Shown here: positions 51,337 to 60,401 of the stretch, piece by piece
Layout: each line of letters opens with the position of its first letter
Numbering within the stretch: the stretch's first letter is position 1
Source: Hyphomicrobiales bacterium
GTDB lineage: Bacteria; Pseudomonadota; Alphaproteobacteria; Rhizobiales; Rhizobiaceae
Length of the DNA stretch: 64,000 nt
Direction of reading: 5' to 3'
Assembly (NCBI GenBank): GCA_900472575.1
Contig: UCIV01000027.1
Coordinates: 87,913-151,912, forward strand
The notes under the pieces: generated by a model
Told to the model about the DNA's origin: nothing
Databases searched by the model: none
Seen by the model: only the letters and a program-made list of their open reading frames with translations
Made by a program: the position numbers and the translations under genes

Positions 51337-52086
51337 TCAGCTCGGGTTGATCATCCCGAAAACGGCGTCGAAGTTGCCGGTTTGCTCGGCGGTGCGCTGC
51401 GGCATTACACGCTGCACCAGAACTTCTGCTGGTGTCGGATTAGCGCAGAGAAGCGAGACCGCTTCCGTCAGGAAATCGCCAAGCGGCATGGCGCGCGGAT
51501 TATTGGACTGGCCGGGCGTCAGTTCGGTTGCGACTAGCGGCGGGGCGATCTCGACCACTGCGATGTTTGTCTTACGCAACTCGTGACGCAGGCTCTGGCT
51601 CCAGGAATGGATCGCGGCCTTGGTCGCTCCGTAGGTCGGCGTGTCGGCCCGGGGGACGAAGGCGAGCCCCGACGACACCGTGACGATCGCTGCTTCTTGC
51701 TTCCCGCTGAAATGCGCCAGCAGGGCGGCCGTCAGCCGGATCGGCCCCAAAAGGTTTGTCGCAATCGTGCGTTCAACGATATCAAGGTCAAGTGCTTCAG
51801 GCAGCGCCTTCTCTACTTCCATGATACCCGCATTGTGGATCACTGCGTTGAGGTCGGGATGTTCGGCAGTCACCAGCGATGCGAAACTCGTGATAGATTC
51901 TGCATCACTAACGTCAACTTCATAGCCTGCCATGCCTGGATTGGAGTCGAGCGTTGCCTGCAACGATGCGGTGTTGCGTCCCGTTACTATAACTTTCGCG
52001 CCTCGGCCAGCGAGCGCCTCCGCCAGGCCCCGGCCAATGCCGGAATTGCCGCCGGTGATGAGAATTGTTGCTTTAGAAAAGTCCAT
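51337..52086 (-). CDS. SDR-family oxidoreductase (DltE-like)
   Basis: The 249-residue protein has TGGNSGIGRGLAEALAGRGA, VIHNAGIMEVEKALP, TVSSGLAF and the catalytic TYGATKAAIHSW, a classical SDR similar to the DltE/YvrD group. No signal peptide, so it is cytoplasmic, unlike most products of this operon. It lies 30 bp upstream of the DUF6152 gene. The substrate may be an aldehyde or alcohol intermediate. Confidence 0.9.
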   Translation of the reverse strand: MDFSKATILITGGNSGIGRGLAEALAGRGAKVIVTGRNTASLQATLDSNPGMAGYEVDVSDAESITSFASLVTAEHPDLNAVIHNAGIMEVEKALPEALDLDIVERTIATNLLGPIRLTAALLAHFSGKQEAAIVTVSSGLAFVPRADTPTYGATKAAIHSWSQSLRHELRKTNIAVVEIAPPLVATELTPGQSNNPRAMPLGDFLTEAVSLLCANPTPAEVLVQRVMPQRTAEQTGNFDAVFGMINPS

Positions 52087-52209
52087 CGTTGTCCTCTTGA
52101 GCGTCGTCTAGATACAAGGCTAAGTCCTATACTCTCTTTTGGAAAGTAGGCACCTTTTGGTAAGTGATAATTATCTGCTAAACAGCGATTTCTGGGCCGC
52201 AGAAAATCA

Positions 52210-54420
52210 TCAGGCCTGCGGTTTGAGGAGCGCCTCAAGGCGAAGTGGAAGATCGCGAACACGAATGCCCGTTGCGTGGTAGACGGCATTGATGATTGCC
52301 GGAGCGACGCCGGCCATTACCACCTCACCCAGCCCCTTCACACCGGATCTGTTAACCTGGAAATCCGGCTCATCGATGAAACCTGGCTCGATCGAGCCGA
52401 TATCGGCGTTCACCGGGATTAGGTATTCGGCGATATCGCCGTTCATCACACCGCCATAGCGCGCATCCGTCTCAGCGCCTTCCCGGAGCGTTCCGCCAAT
52501 GCCCCAAACGACGCCGCCAATTGCCTGGCTGCGCGCCGTGCGCGGGCTCAGCACGCGCCCGCAATCAAACATGCTGACGACGCGCGGCACGCGGATGCGT
52601 CCAGTGGAGCCTTCCACATGCACTTCGACGAAATGCGCCGCGTAACTAAACGCGACAAAGCCCGGGTATACGGGACCGGCCGGCGCCACGCGACCGGTGT
52701 CGGTCCGTCCCAGAACCTGAAGCTCTTGCCCAGGCGCCACGCTTGATGCCTCGACTTGCATTTGACCCGCACCGGTGCGAGCAACCATTTCGCCAAGAGG
52801 GAGTGAGGCGGAAATATCCACTCCAGCTTCTGCCAACGCCTTCATTAAAGCGTCGCAAGCAGCTTCAGTCGCTGGCACGGCAGATGCCGAACCCCATGAG
52901 CCTGCCGTTAGAGGCTGTGGAACACCGCTCGTCACCCCGACAGTGGCGGTGATGGCGGAAGCTGGGATCCCGAGCCTTTTGCTAACGACATTGGTGATTG
53001 CAGTCAAAACTCCCTGGCCCATCTCATGAACGCCAACGTTAAGTGAGACCGCGCCATCTCGGCGGGCGGTGATCCTTGCGCGGGTCGGCCCCCCGGAACC
53101 ACTATAGAGACCGATAGCAACACCCATCCCGATCAGGTCACCATTGGGCGCAAACATTGAACGCGGCGTTGGATCGCGTCGGCTCCAGCCGAATGTTTCG
53201 GCGCCACGTCGCAGGCATTCCGCGACGTGCCGCGACGAGTGGGGGAGCCCGCTAACGACATCGACCGCGGTATCGTTACGCAAGCGCAGTTCGATCGGGT
53301 CCATGTCGAGCTTATAAGCGAGCTCATCCATCGCGCTTTCTATAGCGAAGGCCGTGGCATGCTCGAACGGGGCGCGCATGTAGCCGGGTGTCGGAATGTC
53401 GGTGCGGATCAGGCGGGTAAAGCTCTTGAAGGCTGGATAACCATAGAAGCGCGCCGCCGTATCGGCATGTTCCGCCGGAAAGAAATCTAGCTTTGAGGTC
53501 TGCGCATCAACGTCGTAGAGTGCACCGACTAGGCGTCCATCACGATTAGCAGCAAGCCGCACACGCTGGCGCGTTGCTGGCCGAGATGTCGCATCGTGAA
53601 ATAGCTGCCGGCGCGGAACGACGATCTTGACCGGACGTCCCAGTTCCCGTGAGGCGAACGCGGCAAGAACCAGTTGGCTCTGCATCGAGTTTTTCTGCCC
53701 AAAACCGCCACCAATGAAAGGCGAAATCACGGTGACATTATCCGGATTGATACCGAGCTGATCGGCGACACCGAATTTGCAACCGCCGGCATTCTGCGTT
53801 CCTTCATGAATCGTTAGGCGATCACCCTCCCAAGCGGCGACAGTGCCGATCAGCTCCATCGGGTTCTGGAACTGCCGCTCCATCGTGAAGGTGGAATCTA
53901 CCTTCACGGCGCCACCTTCATAGGCCGCGGGCGCATCGCCGACGGAGATATCCTCCAGCGGATACCGCATAGGCGCTTCCGCCTGGGCGATAGGCTCGGC
54001 GAGTGGGTTGTCGATGGTCGCGGCGAAAGGCTGCTCCTCATAACTGACTTGGAGCACGGCTGTCGCATCGATCGCCACTTCCAACGTTTCCGCTAGAACT
54101 AGCGCGATCGGCTGGCCACGGTAGGCAACGTGATCGGTCAGAAGCGGAGAATGCGTCTGGAACGCAAAGCCGCCGCCCATCAGGAACTGCGCTGGCTTAA
54201 GCGACGTTGTGTTACGATGGGTGATTACCGACACGACACCGGGCAGCGCTTCGGCAGCAGCCGTATCAATCGAGATGACACGCCCCTTGCCGATGGTGGC
54301 GACGGCGAAGGCACCATGCACGAGATTGTCCGGGCGGTTGTCAGTGCCAAACTTCGTGGCGCCACGAACCTTATCGAGAGCATCGACCCGGACGAGTTCG
54401 GGATAGAAATTGCGGGACAT
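52210..54420 (-). CDS. paoC: PaoC-like molybdopterin subunit of periplasmic aldehyde oxidoreductase
   Basis: The 736-residue protein is a xanthine dehydrogenase-family large subunit: GATKFGTDNRPDNLVHGAFA, VISPFIGGGFGQKNSMQSQL (Mo cofactor contact), VNVGVHEMGQGVLTAITNVV-like block (LNVGVHEMGQGVLTAITNV) and the C-terminal VKGLGEVVMAGVAPAIINA with the catalytic glutamate. With PaoA and PaoB it should form the heterotrimer that oxidises aromatic aldehydes to acids. It follows paoB by 1 bp. Confidence 0.94.
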   Translation of the reverse strand: MSRNFYPELVRVDALDKVRGATKFGTDNRPDNLVHGAFAVATIGKGRVISIDTAAAEALPGVVSVITHRNTTSLKPAQFLMGGGFAFQTHSPLLTDHVAYRGQPIALVLAETLEVAIDATAVLQVSYEEQPFAATIDNPLAEPIAQAEAPMRYPLEDISVGDAPAAYEGGAVKVDSTFTMERQFQNPMELIGTVAAWEGDRLTIHEGTQNAGGCKFGVADQLGINPDNVTVISPFIGGGFGQKNSMQSQLVLAAFASRELGRPVKIVVPRRQLFHDATSRPATRQRVRLAANRDGRLVGALYDVDAQTSKLDFFPAEHADTAARFYGYPAFKSFTRLIRTDIPTPGYMRAPFEHATAFAIESAMDELAYKLDMDPIELRLRNDTAVDVVSGLPHSSRHVAECLRRGAETFGWSRRDPTPRSMFAPNGDLIGMGVAIGLYSGSGGPTRARITARRDGAVSLNVGVHEMGQGVLTAITNVVSKRLGIPASAITATVGVTSGVPQPLTAGSWGSASAVPATEAACDALMKALAEAGVDISASLPLGEMVARTGAGQMQVEASSVAPGQELQVLGRTDTGRVAPAGPVYPGFVAFSYAAHFVEVHVEGSTGRIRVPRVVSMFDCGRVLSPRTARSQAIGGVVWGIGGTLREGAETDARYGGVMNGDIAEYLIPVNADIGSIEPGFIDEPDFQVNRSGVKGLGEVVMAGVAPAIINAVYHATGIRVRDLPLRLEALLKPQA

Positions 54421-54421
54421 G

Positions 54422-55414
54422 TTAAGCCCTCCCTGCAGCGATCATAAGGGCGTCGGAAACGACATTGGCGCCGAGCTCGATTTTGAAAGCATTGTGGCTG
54501 AGCGGAGTGGCGCCCTCGAAGGCGATGCGCCCCGCTTCAGCGGCAGTCTGCGCATCAATGCGGCGGCCGATCAGCGCCTGTTCGGCACGACTGGCTCGCC
54601 ATGGAACGGTCGCGACACCGCCGAGTGCAATTCGAGCATCGGCGACAACACCATTTTCGATCCGGACTGCAGCAGCAGACGAAACGACGGCGAATGCGTA
54701 GGATTCACGGTCACGGATCTTGTGATAGGTTGATGCCTTGCCGACGGCGTTCGCGGGAATGCGGATCTGTACGATGATCTCTTCGGAAGACAGTGTGGCG
54801 TCATGCTGCGGCTGGGTGCCTGGCTGCCGGTGCAGCTCGGCGATTGGGATAGTTCGACGTCCCTGCGGTCCGGCAACATCGATCAGCGCGTCCATGGCGA
54901 TCAGTGCAACAGCAAAGTCTCCGGGATAGGCCGCAATACAGGCATCGGAGCCGCCGAACAGCGCATGTGAGCGGTTGGCACCACCGATCGCGGCACAGCC
55001 GGAGCCCGGATTGCGCTTGTTACAGGCAAACGGTGCGCCGTGACGGAAGTAGGCGCAGCGCGTGCGTTGCAGCAGGTTTCCGCCGAGGCTCGCCATGTTG
55101 CGAAGCTGTTGGGAGGCGGCCTTCCAGAGCGCTTCCGAAAGCACCGGAAACTCCGCCTTCAACCGCGCATCCTCGGCGGCATCGGCCATACGCACCAGCG
55201 CGCCAAGGCGCAGTTCGTCGCCGCTCGTCTCCATCGTTTTCAGTTCGGAAAGATTGTTGATATCGACGATCCGGCCGGGCATCTCCACGTCGAGCTTCAT
55301 CAGATCGAACATAGTCGTTCCACCGGCAATCAGGCGCGTGCCTTCGCCACCGGCAGAAAGCGTGGCAACGGCCGATTCGAGATCCATCGGGCGAGCATAA
55401 TCGAAACGTTTCAT
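54422..55414 (-). CDS. paoB: PaoB-like FAD/4Fe-4S subunit
   Basis: The 330-residue protein starts KRFDYARPMDLESAVATLSA and has the FAD-binding LIAGGTTMFDLMKLDVEMPG and MASLGGNLLQRTRCAYFRHG regions, followed by a cysteine-rich insertion (FACNKRNPGSGCAAIGG) that in PaoB binds a 4Fe-4S cluster. The longer upstream frame overlaps paoA and is not used. It transfers electrons between the Mo and Fe-S centres and an acceptor. Confidence 0.94.
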   Translation of the reverse strand: MKRFDYARPMDLESAVATLSAGGEGTRLIAGGTTMFDLMKLDVEMPGRIVDINNLSELKTMETSGDELRLGALVRMADAAEDARLKAEFPVLSEALWKAASQQLRNMASLGGNLLQRTRCAYFRHGAPFACNKRNPGSGCAAIGGANRSHALFGGSDACIAAYPGDFAVALIAMDALIDVAGPQGRRTIPIAELHRQPGTQPQHDATLSSEEIIVQIRIPANAVGKASTYHKIRDRESYAFAVVSSAAAVRIENGVVADARIALGGVATVPWRASRAEQALIGRRIDAQTAAEAGRIAFEGATPLSHNAFKIELGANVVSDALMIAAGRA

Positions 55415-55416
55415 GA

Positions 55417-56049
55417 TCAGCCCTCCATCACCCGCGCCGCATCCTCGATTGCCGCAACGATGCCCGGATAAGCTCCACATCGACAGAGGTTGCCGCTCAT
55501 ATATTCGCGGATTTGCTGCGGCGAGCCGGCATGGCCTTCGCGCACGCAGGCGACGCCGGCCATGATCTGGCCCGGCGTGCAGTAGCCACACTGAAGCGCA
55601 TCGTGATCGATGAAGGCCTGCTGCATCGGATGCAGTACGTCGCCTTCGGCAAGCCCCTCGATCGTGGTGACGTCGAGATCGTCCACCTGTACGGCAAGCG
55701 TCATGCAGGCGGCAACGCGGCGGCCATCGACATGCACGGTGCAGGCGCCGCACTGGCCGTGATCGCAGCCCTTCTTTGCTCCGGTAAGACCTAGTTGGTC
55801 GCGCAGCACGTCGAGCAGCGAGCTGCGCGGATCAAGCGCAAGCGCGGTCTGCGCCCCATTGATGCGGAACGCAACCTCGACTTCCGTGCGAAACGCCATA
55901 GGCAGGGACGGAACGGCGGCCTGCGCCAGCGACTGGGTGCCGAAACCCGCCACAGACAGAACACCGAGCGCCGTACCGCCCTTCAACACGTCGCGTCGGC
56001 TCAACCCTCCGGTGTCCGCTATTACTTCCTTCTCGTGATTCATCGTCAT
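55417..56049 (-). CDS. paoA: PaoA-like 2Fe-2S subunit with Tat signal
   Basis: The 210-residue protein has a Tat signal GLSRRDVLKGGTALGVLSVA and two 2Fe-2S clusters: KKGCDHGQCGACTVHVDGRR with a further Cys, and LQCGYCTPGQIM plus NLCRCGAYPGIV. The Tat signal marks the whole complex as periplasmic, as for E. coli PaoABC. Start at the ATG at 56049; another ATG two codons downstream is possible. It is the first gene of a nine- or ten-gene operon. Confidence 0.94.
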   Translation of the reverse strand: MTMNHEKEVIADTGGLSRRDVLKGGTALGVLSVAGFGTQSLAQAAVPSLPMAFRTEVEVAFRINGAQTALALDPRSSLLDVLRDQLGLTGAKKGCDHGQCGACTVHVDGRRVAACMTLAVQVDDLDVTTIEGLAEGDVLHPMQQAFIDHDALQCGYCTPGQIMAGVACVREGHAGSPQQIREYMSGNLCRCGAYPGIVAAIEDAARVMEG

Positions 56050-56067
56050 TAGGCAACTCCCGTGCAA

Positions 56068-56473
56068 TCTCCGACAGAAAATCGAAAACGATTGCTCAAA
56101 ACGTGCCTCGGTGGGTTCCTAAAGAAAAGAACGCACCTTTGGGAGAGACAGTCACCAATGAGTTAGCATTCTGAAAAAGCTTGATTATCGGTTGTTCACA
56201 AAATCGCTAACTCAGGTTTAGGTGTGGGAAGTCAGCCGGACCAGCGCTTTGACCTACCCGACCTAAACTTTAGCTGAAGTCGAGCGGCGTTTTGCCTGGA
56301 CACGATGTTTGAGCGGACTGCGAGGCACGCGATCTGGCGTGATTCACCGGTCGTATCGCCGATTTATCCGTCTGAGCTAAAAATGGCCGCCCGATCAATT
56401 TCATCCAAGATGGGATACATGGGGCTCCGTATATTTTCTTGACTTGTCGACGTGGTCATCGAGGAGAGTTTCC
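56068..56473. other. 406-bp promoter region between paoA and the amidohydrolase gene
   Basis: This divergent region is AT-richer than its surroundings and holds no convincing ORF. It must contain the promoter of the pao operon and of the amidohydrolase operon. I see no clear operator palindrome. Confidence 0.6.
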
Positions 56474-57664
56474 ATGCTGCATAACGACCCAATAACCGTT
56501 CTTACGCATGAGGTTGTCGGCTGGCGTCATCATATTCATGCTCATCCCGAGCTGGCCTTCCAAGAAAAGGAGACAGCGCGGTTCGTCGCTGAGATGCTGC
56601 GTTCGTTCGGTTTGGATGAAATCCACGAAAATATTGGGGGCACCGGGGTCGTGGGGGTACTTCGAAGCGGCGATGGCGCACGCGCGATAGGCTTTCGTGC
56701 GGAGCTCGACGCGCTGCCGGTCCTAGAAAAGGCCGATGTGCCCTATATCTCAAGGAACGAGGGCGTCATGCATGCTTGCGGACACGACGGGCATACTGCG
56801 ATGCTTCTGGGCGCGGCCAAACTGCTTTCCCATACCCGGTCTTTCAACGGGACAGTCTATTTCGTTTTTCAACCTGCGGAGGAGAACAAAGGCGGAAGCA
56901 TGCGGATGATCGAAGACGGCCTTTTTGACCGGTTTCCTATGGAGGCAGTCTATGCGGTCCATAATTGGCCAGGTGTAGAATTCGGTACCATCGCCACCCA
57001 TGTAGGGCCACAGATGGCTGCGGTCGACAATTTTGAGCTAAGCTTTGAAGGCCTCGGCTGCCACGCTGCCATTCCTCAGCTCGGCGACGATCCTATACTA
57101 GCTGCCTCTGCTTTCGTTCAGGCGGTACAGCGCGTCGTAAGCCGCTCGGTTGATCCCCAGTCTGCATTGGTCGTAAGTATCACGCAGATCCACGGCGGTA
57201 ATGTTGGCAACATCGTTCCGAAAACTGTGCGGCTGCAAGGCACGTGCCGCTTCTTTGAGCCCGGTTTTTCCGATCATTGTGAAATGGTTATTGGCCAGAT
57301 CGCAGAGGGAATCGCAATAGCACATTCGCTGAATGCCAAGCTCGACTACAAAAGGGGTTACCCGCCGCTCGTGAACACTCCTGCAGCAAGTGCGCACGCC
57401 ATTGATGCCGCGTCAACGGTTCTTGGCCGCGACAATGTCACGACGGACTTTTCCGCCAGCCTTGGCTGCGAGGATTTCGCATTCATGCTTCGCGCTGCTA
57501 GCGGATGCTATGCGTGGATCGGCGCCGGTGACGTCGGACCGTCCGAGGGGCTACACGGTGACAGATATGTGTTCAACGATGCAATTGTCCCAATGGTCCT
57601 GCGGTACTGGCAAACCCTAGCCGAACAGGTATTGCCGGCCGAAACGCGTGAGGGGGCCGAATGA
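56474..57664 (+). CDS. M20-family amidohydrolase (peptidase M20D, hippurate hydrolase-like)
   Basis: The 396-residue protein starts after GAGGAGAG. It has WRHHIHAHPELAFQEKETAR, the metal-binding MHACGHDGHTAMLLGAAKLL (Cys102, His104), PAEENKGGSMRMIEDGLF and HNWPGVEFGT, the full set for M20D amidohydrolases, which remove acyl groups from N-acyl amino acids or amino-acid conjugates such as IAA-amino acids. It overlaps the downstream aminotransferase-like gene as ATGA, implying that they share a pathway. Confidence 0.92.
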   Translation: MLHNDPITVLTHEVVGWRHHIHAHPELAFQEKETARFVAEMLRSFGLDEIHENIGGTGVVGVLRSGDGARAIGFRAELDALPVLEKADVPYISRNEGVMHACGHDGHTAMLLGAAKLLSHTRSFNGTVYFVFQPAEENKGGSMRMIEDGLFDRFPMEAVYAVHNWPGVEFGTIATHVGPQMAAVDNFELSFEGLGCHAAIPQLGDDPILAASAFVQAVQRVVSRSVDPQSALVVSITQIHGGNVGNIVPKTVRLQGTCRFFEPGFSDHCEMVIGQIAEGIAIAHSLNAKLDYKRGYPPLVNTPAASAHAIDAASTVLGRDNVTTDFSASLGCEDFAFMLRAASGCYAWIGAGDVGPSEGLHGDRYVFNDAIVPMVLRYWQTLAEQVLPAETREGAE

Positions 57665-58785
57665 GTGCACTCTCACAGAGCAACCGGCGGCTTATCAGCC
57701 ATCGTTACGCTGGGCACGCGGTGATCGACGGTGTCGATATGATCATGCTCGGATCAAATGATTATCTGAATCTTTCCCTCGACAAACGTGTCATCGCTGC
57801 AACCCTTGACGCGATGGACGTCTATGGAACGGGCGTTGGCATCTATCCGGTCTTGGCGACGACAGACCTTCACGTTGAACTTTGCAAGTCCATTGCCGTT
57901 TTTCTCGGCACGGAAGCGGCAGTTTTATACTCATCAGGCGGTGCCGCCAATTCCGGAGTCCTTACCGCGCTCGTCGAGCCGGGTGACATTATTATTTCCG
58001 ATCGCCTTAATCATGCAAGCATCATTGATGGCTGCAGGTTAAGCAGGGCGGACGTCATAGCGTACGAAAACCGAAGCGTGGAAAAACTGCGCGAGGCGCT
58101 CGAGCAGGCCGGACCCAGGCGCCGGAAGCTCGTCGTCACCGATGGCATCTTTAGCATGGAAGGCGGCGCCGCTCCACTGCTCGAGATCTATAAACTCGCC
58201 CGTGAGCACGACGCCCTCCTGGTCGTGGACGAGGCGCATGCGACGGCGGTGATCGGGCCCGGGGGTACCGGCACCGCGCCAATGTGCGGCTTGCCAAACA
58301 GCTCGCACGGACTGCTATTAACCGGATCGCTGTCGAAAGCTCTCGGTGGCGCAAGCGGCGGCTTTGTCGCGGGCTCTCAGGATCTTATCGATGAGCTACA
58401 GAGCAAAAGTCGCAGCTGGATATTCTCGATGGGGATGACGACGGCAAATGCTGCGACTGCCCTTGCGGCGTTGAATATTGTAACGACTGACAAGGAGCCG
58501 CTCCAGCAACTTTGGCTTAACGTCCAGCACTTGCGCGAAAGCTTTAGATTTTATGGCCTGTCATTTTACGAGAGCGACAGCGCCATCACAGGCTTGAGGG
58601 TCGGGGATGAAGACCGCGCGCGGAAGCTGGCTTCCGACCTCCGCTCACGTGGCATCTTCGCACCGGCGATTGCGTACCCCATCGTAGCGCGCGGCGAGTC
58701 GCGTTTAAGAATTCAAGTCAGTTCCGGTCACAGCGTTGACGACATCGAAAGGGCTGCTGCGACGCTGGGGGAACTCATGAGTTAA
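57661..58785 (+). CDS. Alpha-oxoamine synthase family PLP enzyme
   Basis: The 374-residue protein shows the AONS-type class II aminotransferase pattern: MIMLGSNDYLNLSLDKRVIA, YSSGGAANSGVLTALVEPGD, VTDGIFSMEGGAAPL, LLVVDEAHATAVIGPGG and the PLP lysine Lys226 in LLTGSLSKALGG. Members condense an acyl-CoA with an amino acid (biotin, sphingoid, amino-ketone or CqsA/LqsA signal synthesis). The GSGGSR-type motif of AONS reads YGTGVGIYPVLA, so the substrate differs from biotin synthesis. Coupled to the M20 enzyme by ATGA. Confidence 0.92.
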   Translation: MSALSQSNRRLISHRYAGHAVIDGVDMIMLGSNDYLNLSLDKRVIAATLDAMDVYGTGVGIYPVLATTDLHVELCKSIAVFLGTEAAVLYSSGGAANSGVLTALVEPGDIIISDRLNHASIIDGCRLSRADVIAYENRSVEKLREALEQAGPRRRKLVVTDGIFSMEGGAAPLLEIYKLAREHDALLVVDEAHATAVIGPGGTGTAPMCGLPNSSHGLLLTGSLSKALGGASGGFVAGSQDLIDELQSKSRSWIFSMGMTTANAATALAALNIVTTDKEPLQQLWLNVQHLRESFRFYGLSFYESDSAITGLRVGDEDRARKLASDLRSRGIFAPAIAYPIVARGESRLRIQVSSGHSVDDIERAAATLGELMS

Positions 58786-58792
58786 ACCGTTG

Positions 58793-58807
58793 GGCGGGCT
58801 GCCCGCC
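58793..58807 (+). terminator. Hairpin after the oxoamine synthase gene
   Basis: GGCGGG (58793-58798) pairs with CCCGCC (58802-58807), loop CTG, 7 bp after the stop codon. There is no T-tract, so it may only stabilise the mRNA end. Confidence 0.4.
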
Positions 58808-59066
58808 TAAACGTGTAGCCATAATCCAGAGCACACCCGATTTGGCGGTTTTAAAGAAGGGATCGCTTCATAGATGAGGCCGAACCCTTTGGCCGTCTGA
58901 AATTGGGTACAAACTGGAGCGTCGAGCTTCGCGACAAAACCTCAGCTGATCGCTACTCAATGCGTGTAGCTCCTACGGTCTGATGGCAAGGTTGTGAAAC
59001 TACTGAAAATCAGCCATTCCGGTCCAAGGCGGCACACCGTCCTGAGGAGTAGCTCTAGCAGGATGT

Positions 59067-59906
59067 TCAACGGCGGCGGGAGGTCCGGGAAGCGGATTGA
59101 AAAGCCCCTGGCGTTATACCATGAATGTTGCGGAATACCCGCGAAAGATGGCTTTGGTCAAAGAAGCCGGCTTCAAGCCCGGCCTCCGCTAACGGATAGC
59201 CCTGCTCAATTTTGGCGGCTGCGTAGCGGAGCTTGCGGATACGAACATAGGCCGCCGGCGTCAGTCCCGCGCATTTCTTGAAATCTCGGATCACTTGGAA
59301 CTTCGTCACGCCTGCGGCTGCGGCGAAAAAATCGAGATCGAATTCGGACCCAATGTTGTCTTCAATGAGCTGCTCGTAGAGCAGGAGCCTGATCCTTGCG
59401 CCGGAATAAACCGGCTCCTTGTGTGGTTGGACGTTCGCGCCGTGGCGCAGAATAAGCTCTCGAAGAGCCTCCATCAGACTTGCTTCGGCTCTAATGCCGT
59501 CACTGTCACGTGATGTCTCATGTGCTGTCAGGAAGCATCTCGCGAGTTCGGGGTCGTCGATCAGCGGTCGGGAGAACGTCGCAACCCCCGTCTGACCAAG
59601 ACCCTCGCAGATCGAGGACATCAACTCTACAGTTGGGTATAGTGTGAGGTACGACCATCCTGTTTCGGTGGCTGCTTCCCCATCATGACATTCTTCGGGA
59701 TTGACGATGGCGATCGTTCCAGGCGTCGCGTTGACAACGACATTACCAATCCGAATCCGTTCGCAGCCATTCGTGATCAGCGCGATGACGTAAGTTGGGT
59801 GGGTATGCAGATGATACCTGTGGGCGCGGAACGACGCCTTAAGCATACCAAGATCTACAAACCGGGGGTGCCTCCAAAATTCGGTGAACTCCGACATCTG
59901 TTCCAT
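59067..59906 (-). CDS. AraC-family regulator with cupin sensing domain
   Basis: The 279-residue protein has an N-terminal cupin-type AraC_binding domain (FRAHRYHLHTHPTYVIALIT, with HxHxH-like residues, about residues 25-45) and a C-terminal HTH (about residues 185-275) with FFAAAAGVTKFQVIRDFKKC and AGFFDQSHLSRVFRNIHG. It converges with the amidohydrolase-oxoamine synthase pair and may control it or the thioesterase gene upstream. Confidence 0.9.
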   Translation of the reverse strand: MEQMSEFTEFWRHPRFVDLGMLKASFRAHRYHLHTHPTYVIALITNGCERIRIGNVVVNATPGTIAIVNPEECHDGEAATETGWSYLTLYPTVELMSSICEGLGQTGVATFSRPLIDDPELARCFLTAHETSRDSDGIRAEASLMEALRELILRHGANVQPHKEPVYSGARIRLLLYEQLIEDNIGSEFDLDFFAAAAGVTKFQVIRDFKKCAGLTPAAYVRIRKLRYAAAKIEQGYPLAEAGLEAGFFDQSHLSRVFRNIHGITPGAFQSASRTSRRR

Positions 59907-60401
59907 CCAAGTTAATCATTCTTGTTTCATTTGCCGCGCCGGCCTAACCGTTCCCTCACTTATTCAAGCCATCACAAATCAGGTCGCCTCTATTCAAAGC
60001 AGTCCCTGCACTAGACCCAACGGACTGCTCAACATATGCCCAAGCCTGACTGCGTATTGTATGAAATTGACCAGACCAGGCCAATGGGCACCGCATATGT
60101 ACGACAACGTAAGACACTGAGAGGGCAAACCGTATAACAGCCCTTCCTCGCCACTTGCGTGCCTCGCTGTCGTTCACGCCTGTTTAAATGGGTTCATCAC
60201 TTTCAGCATCGAGTACGCGAAAGCGTTCGATGCCAGAGAAACGACTGGGATTTACAATGTGGACGGATTTATTGGCCGCGTAAGATGTGGTGCTTGCCAA
60301 CACTCAACTTACGAAAAAATAATCGCCGCGATGCACGTCCCGTCCAAGACACCTCATTCTGCACAGCCATGATGAGATTTTCTTGAAAAAGGGAATTCTA
60401 C
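59907..60401. other. 495-bp region without a supported gene
   Basis: Lower GC than its neighbours, several stop codons in every frame; I see no gene or clear repeat. It presumably holds the promoters of the AraC and thioesterase genes. Confidence 0.6.
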
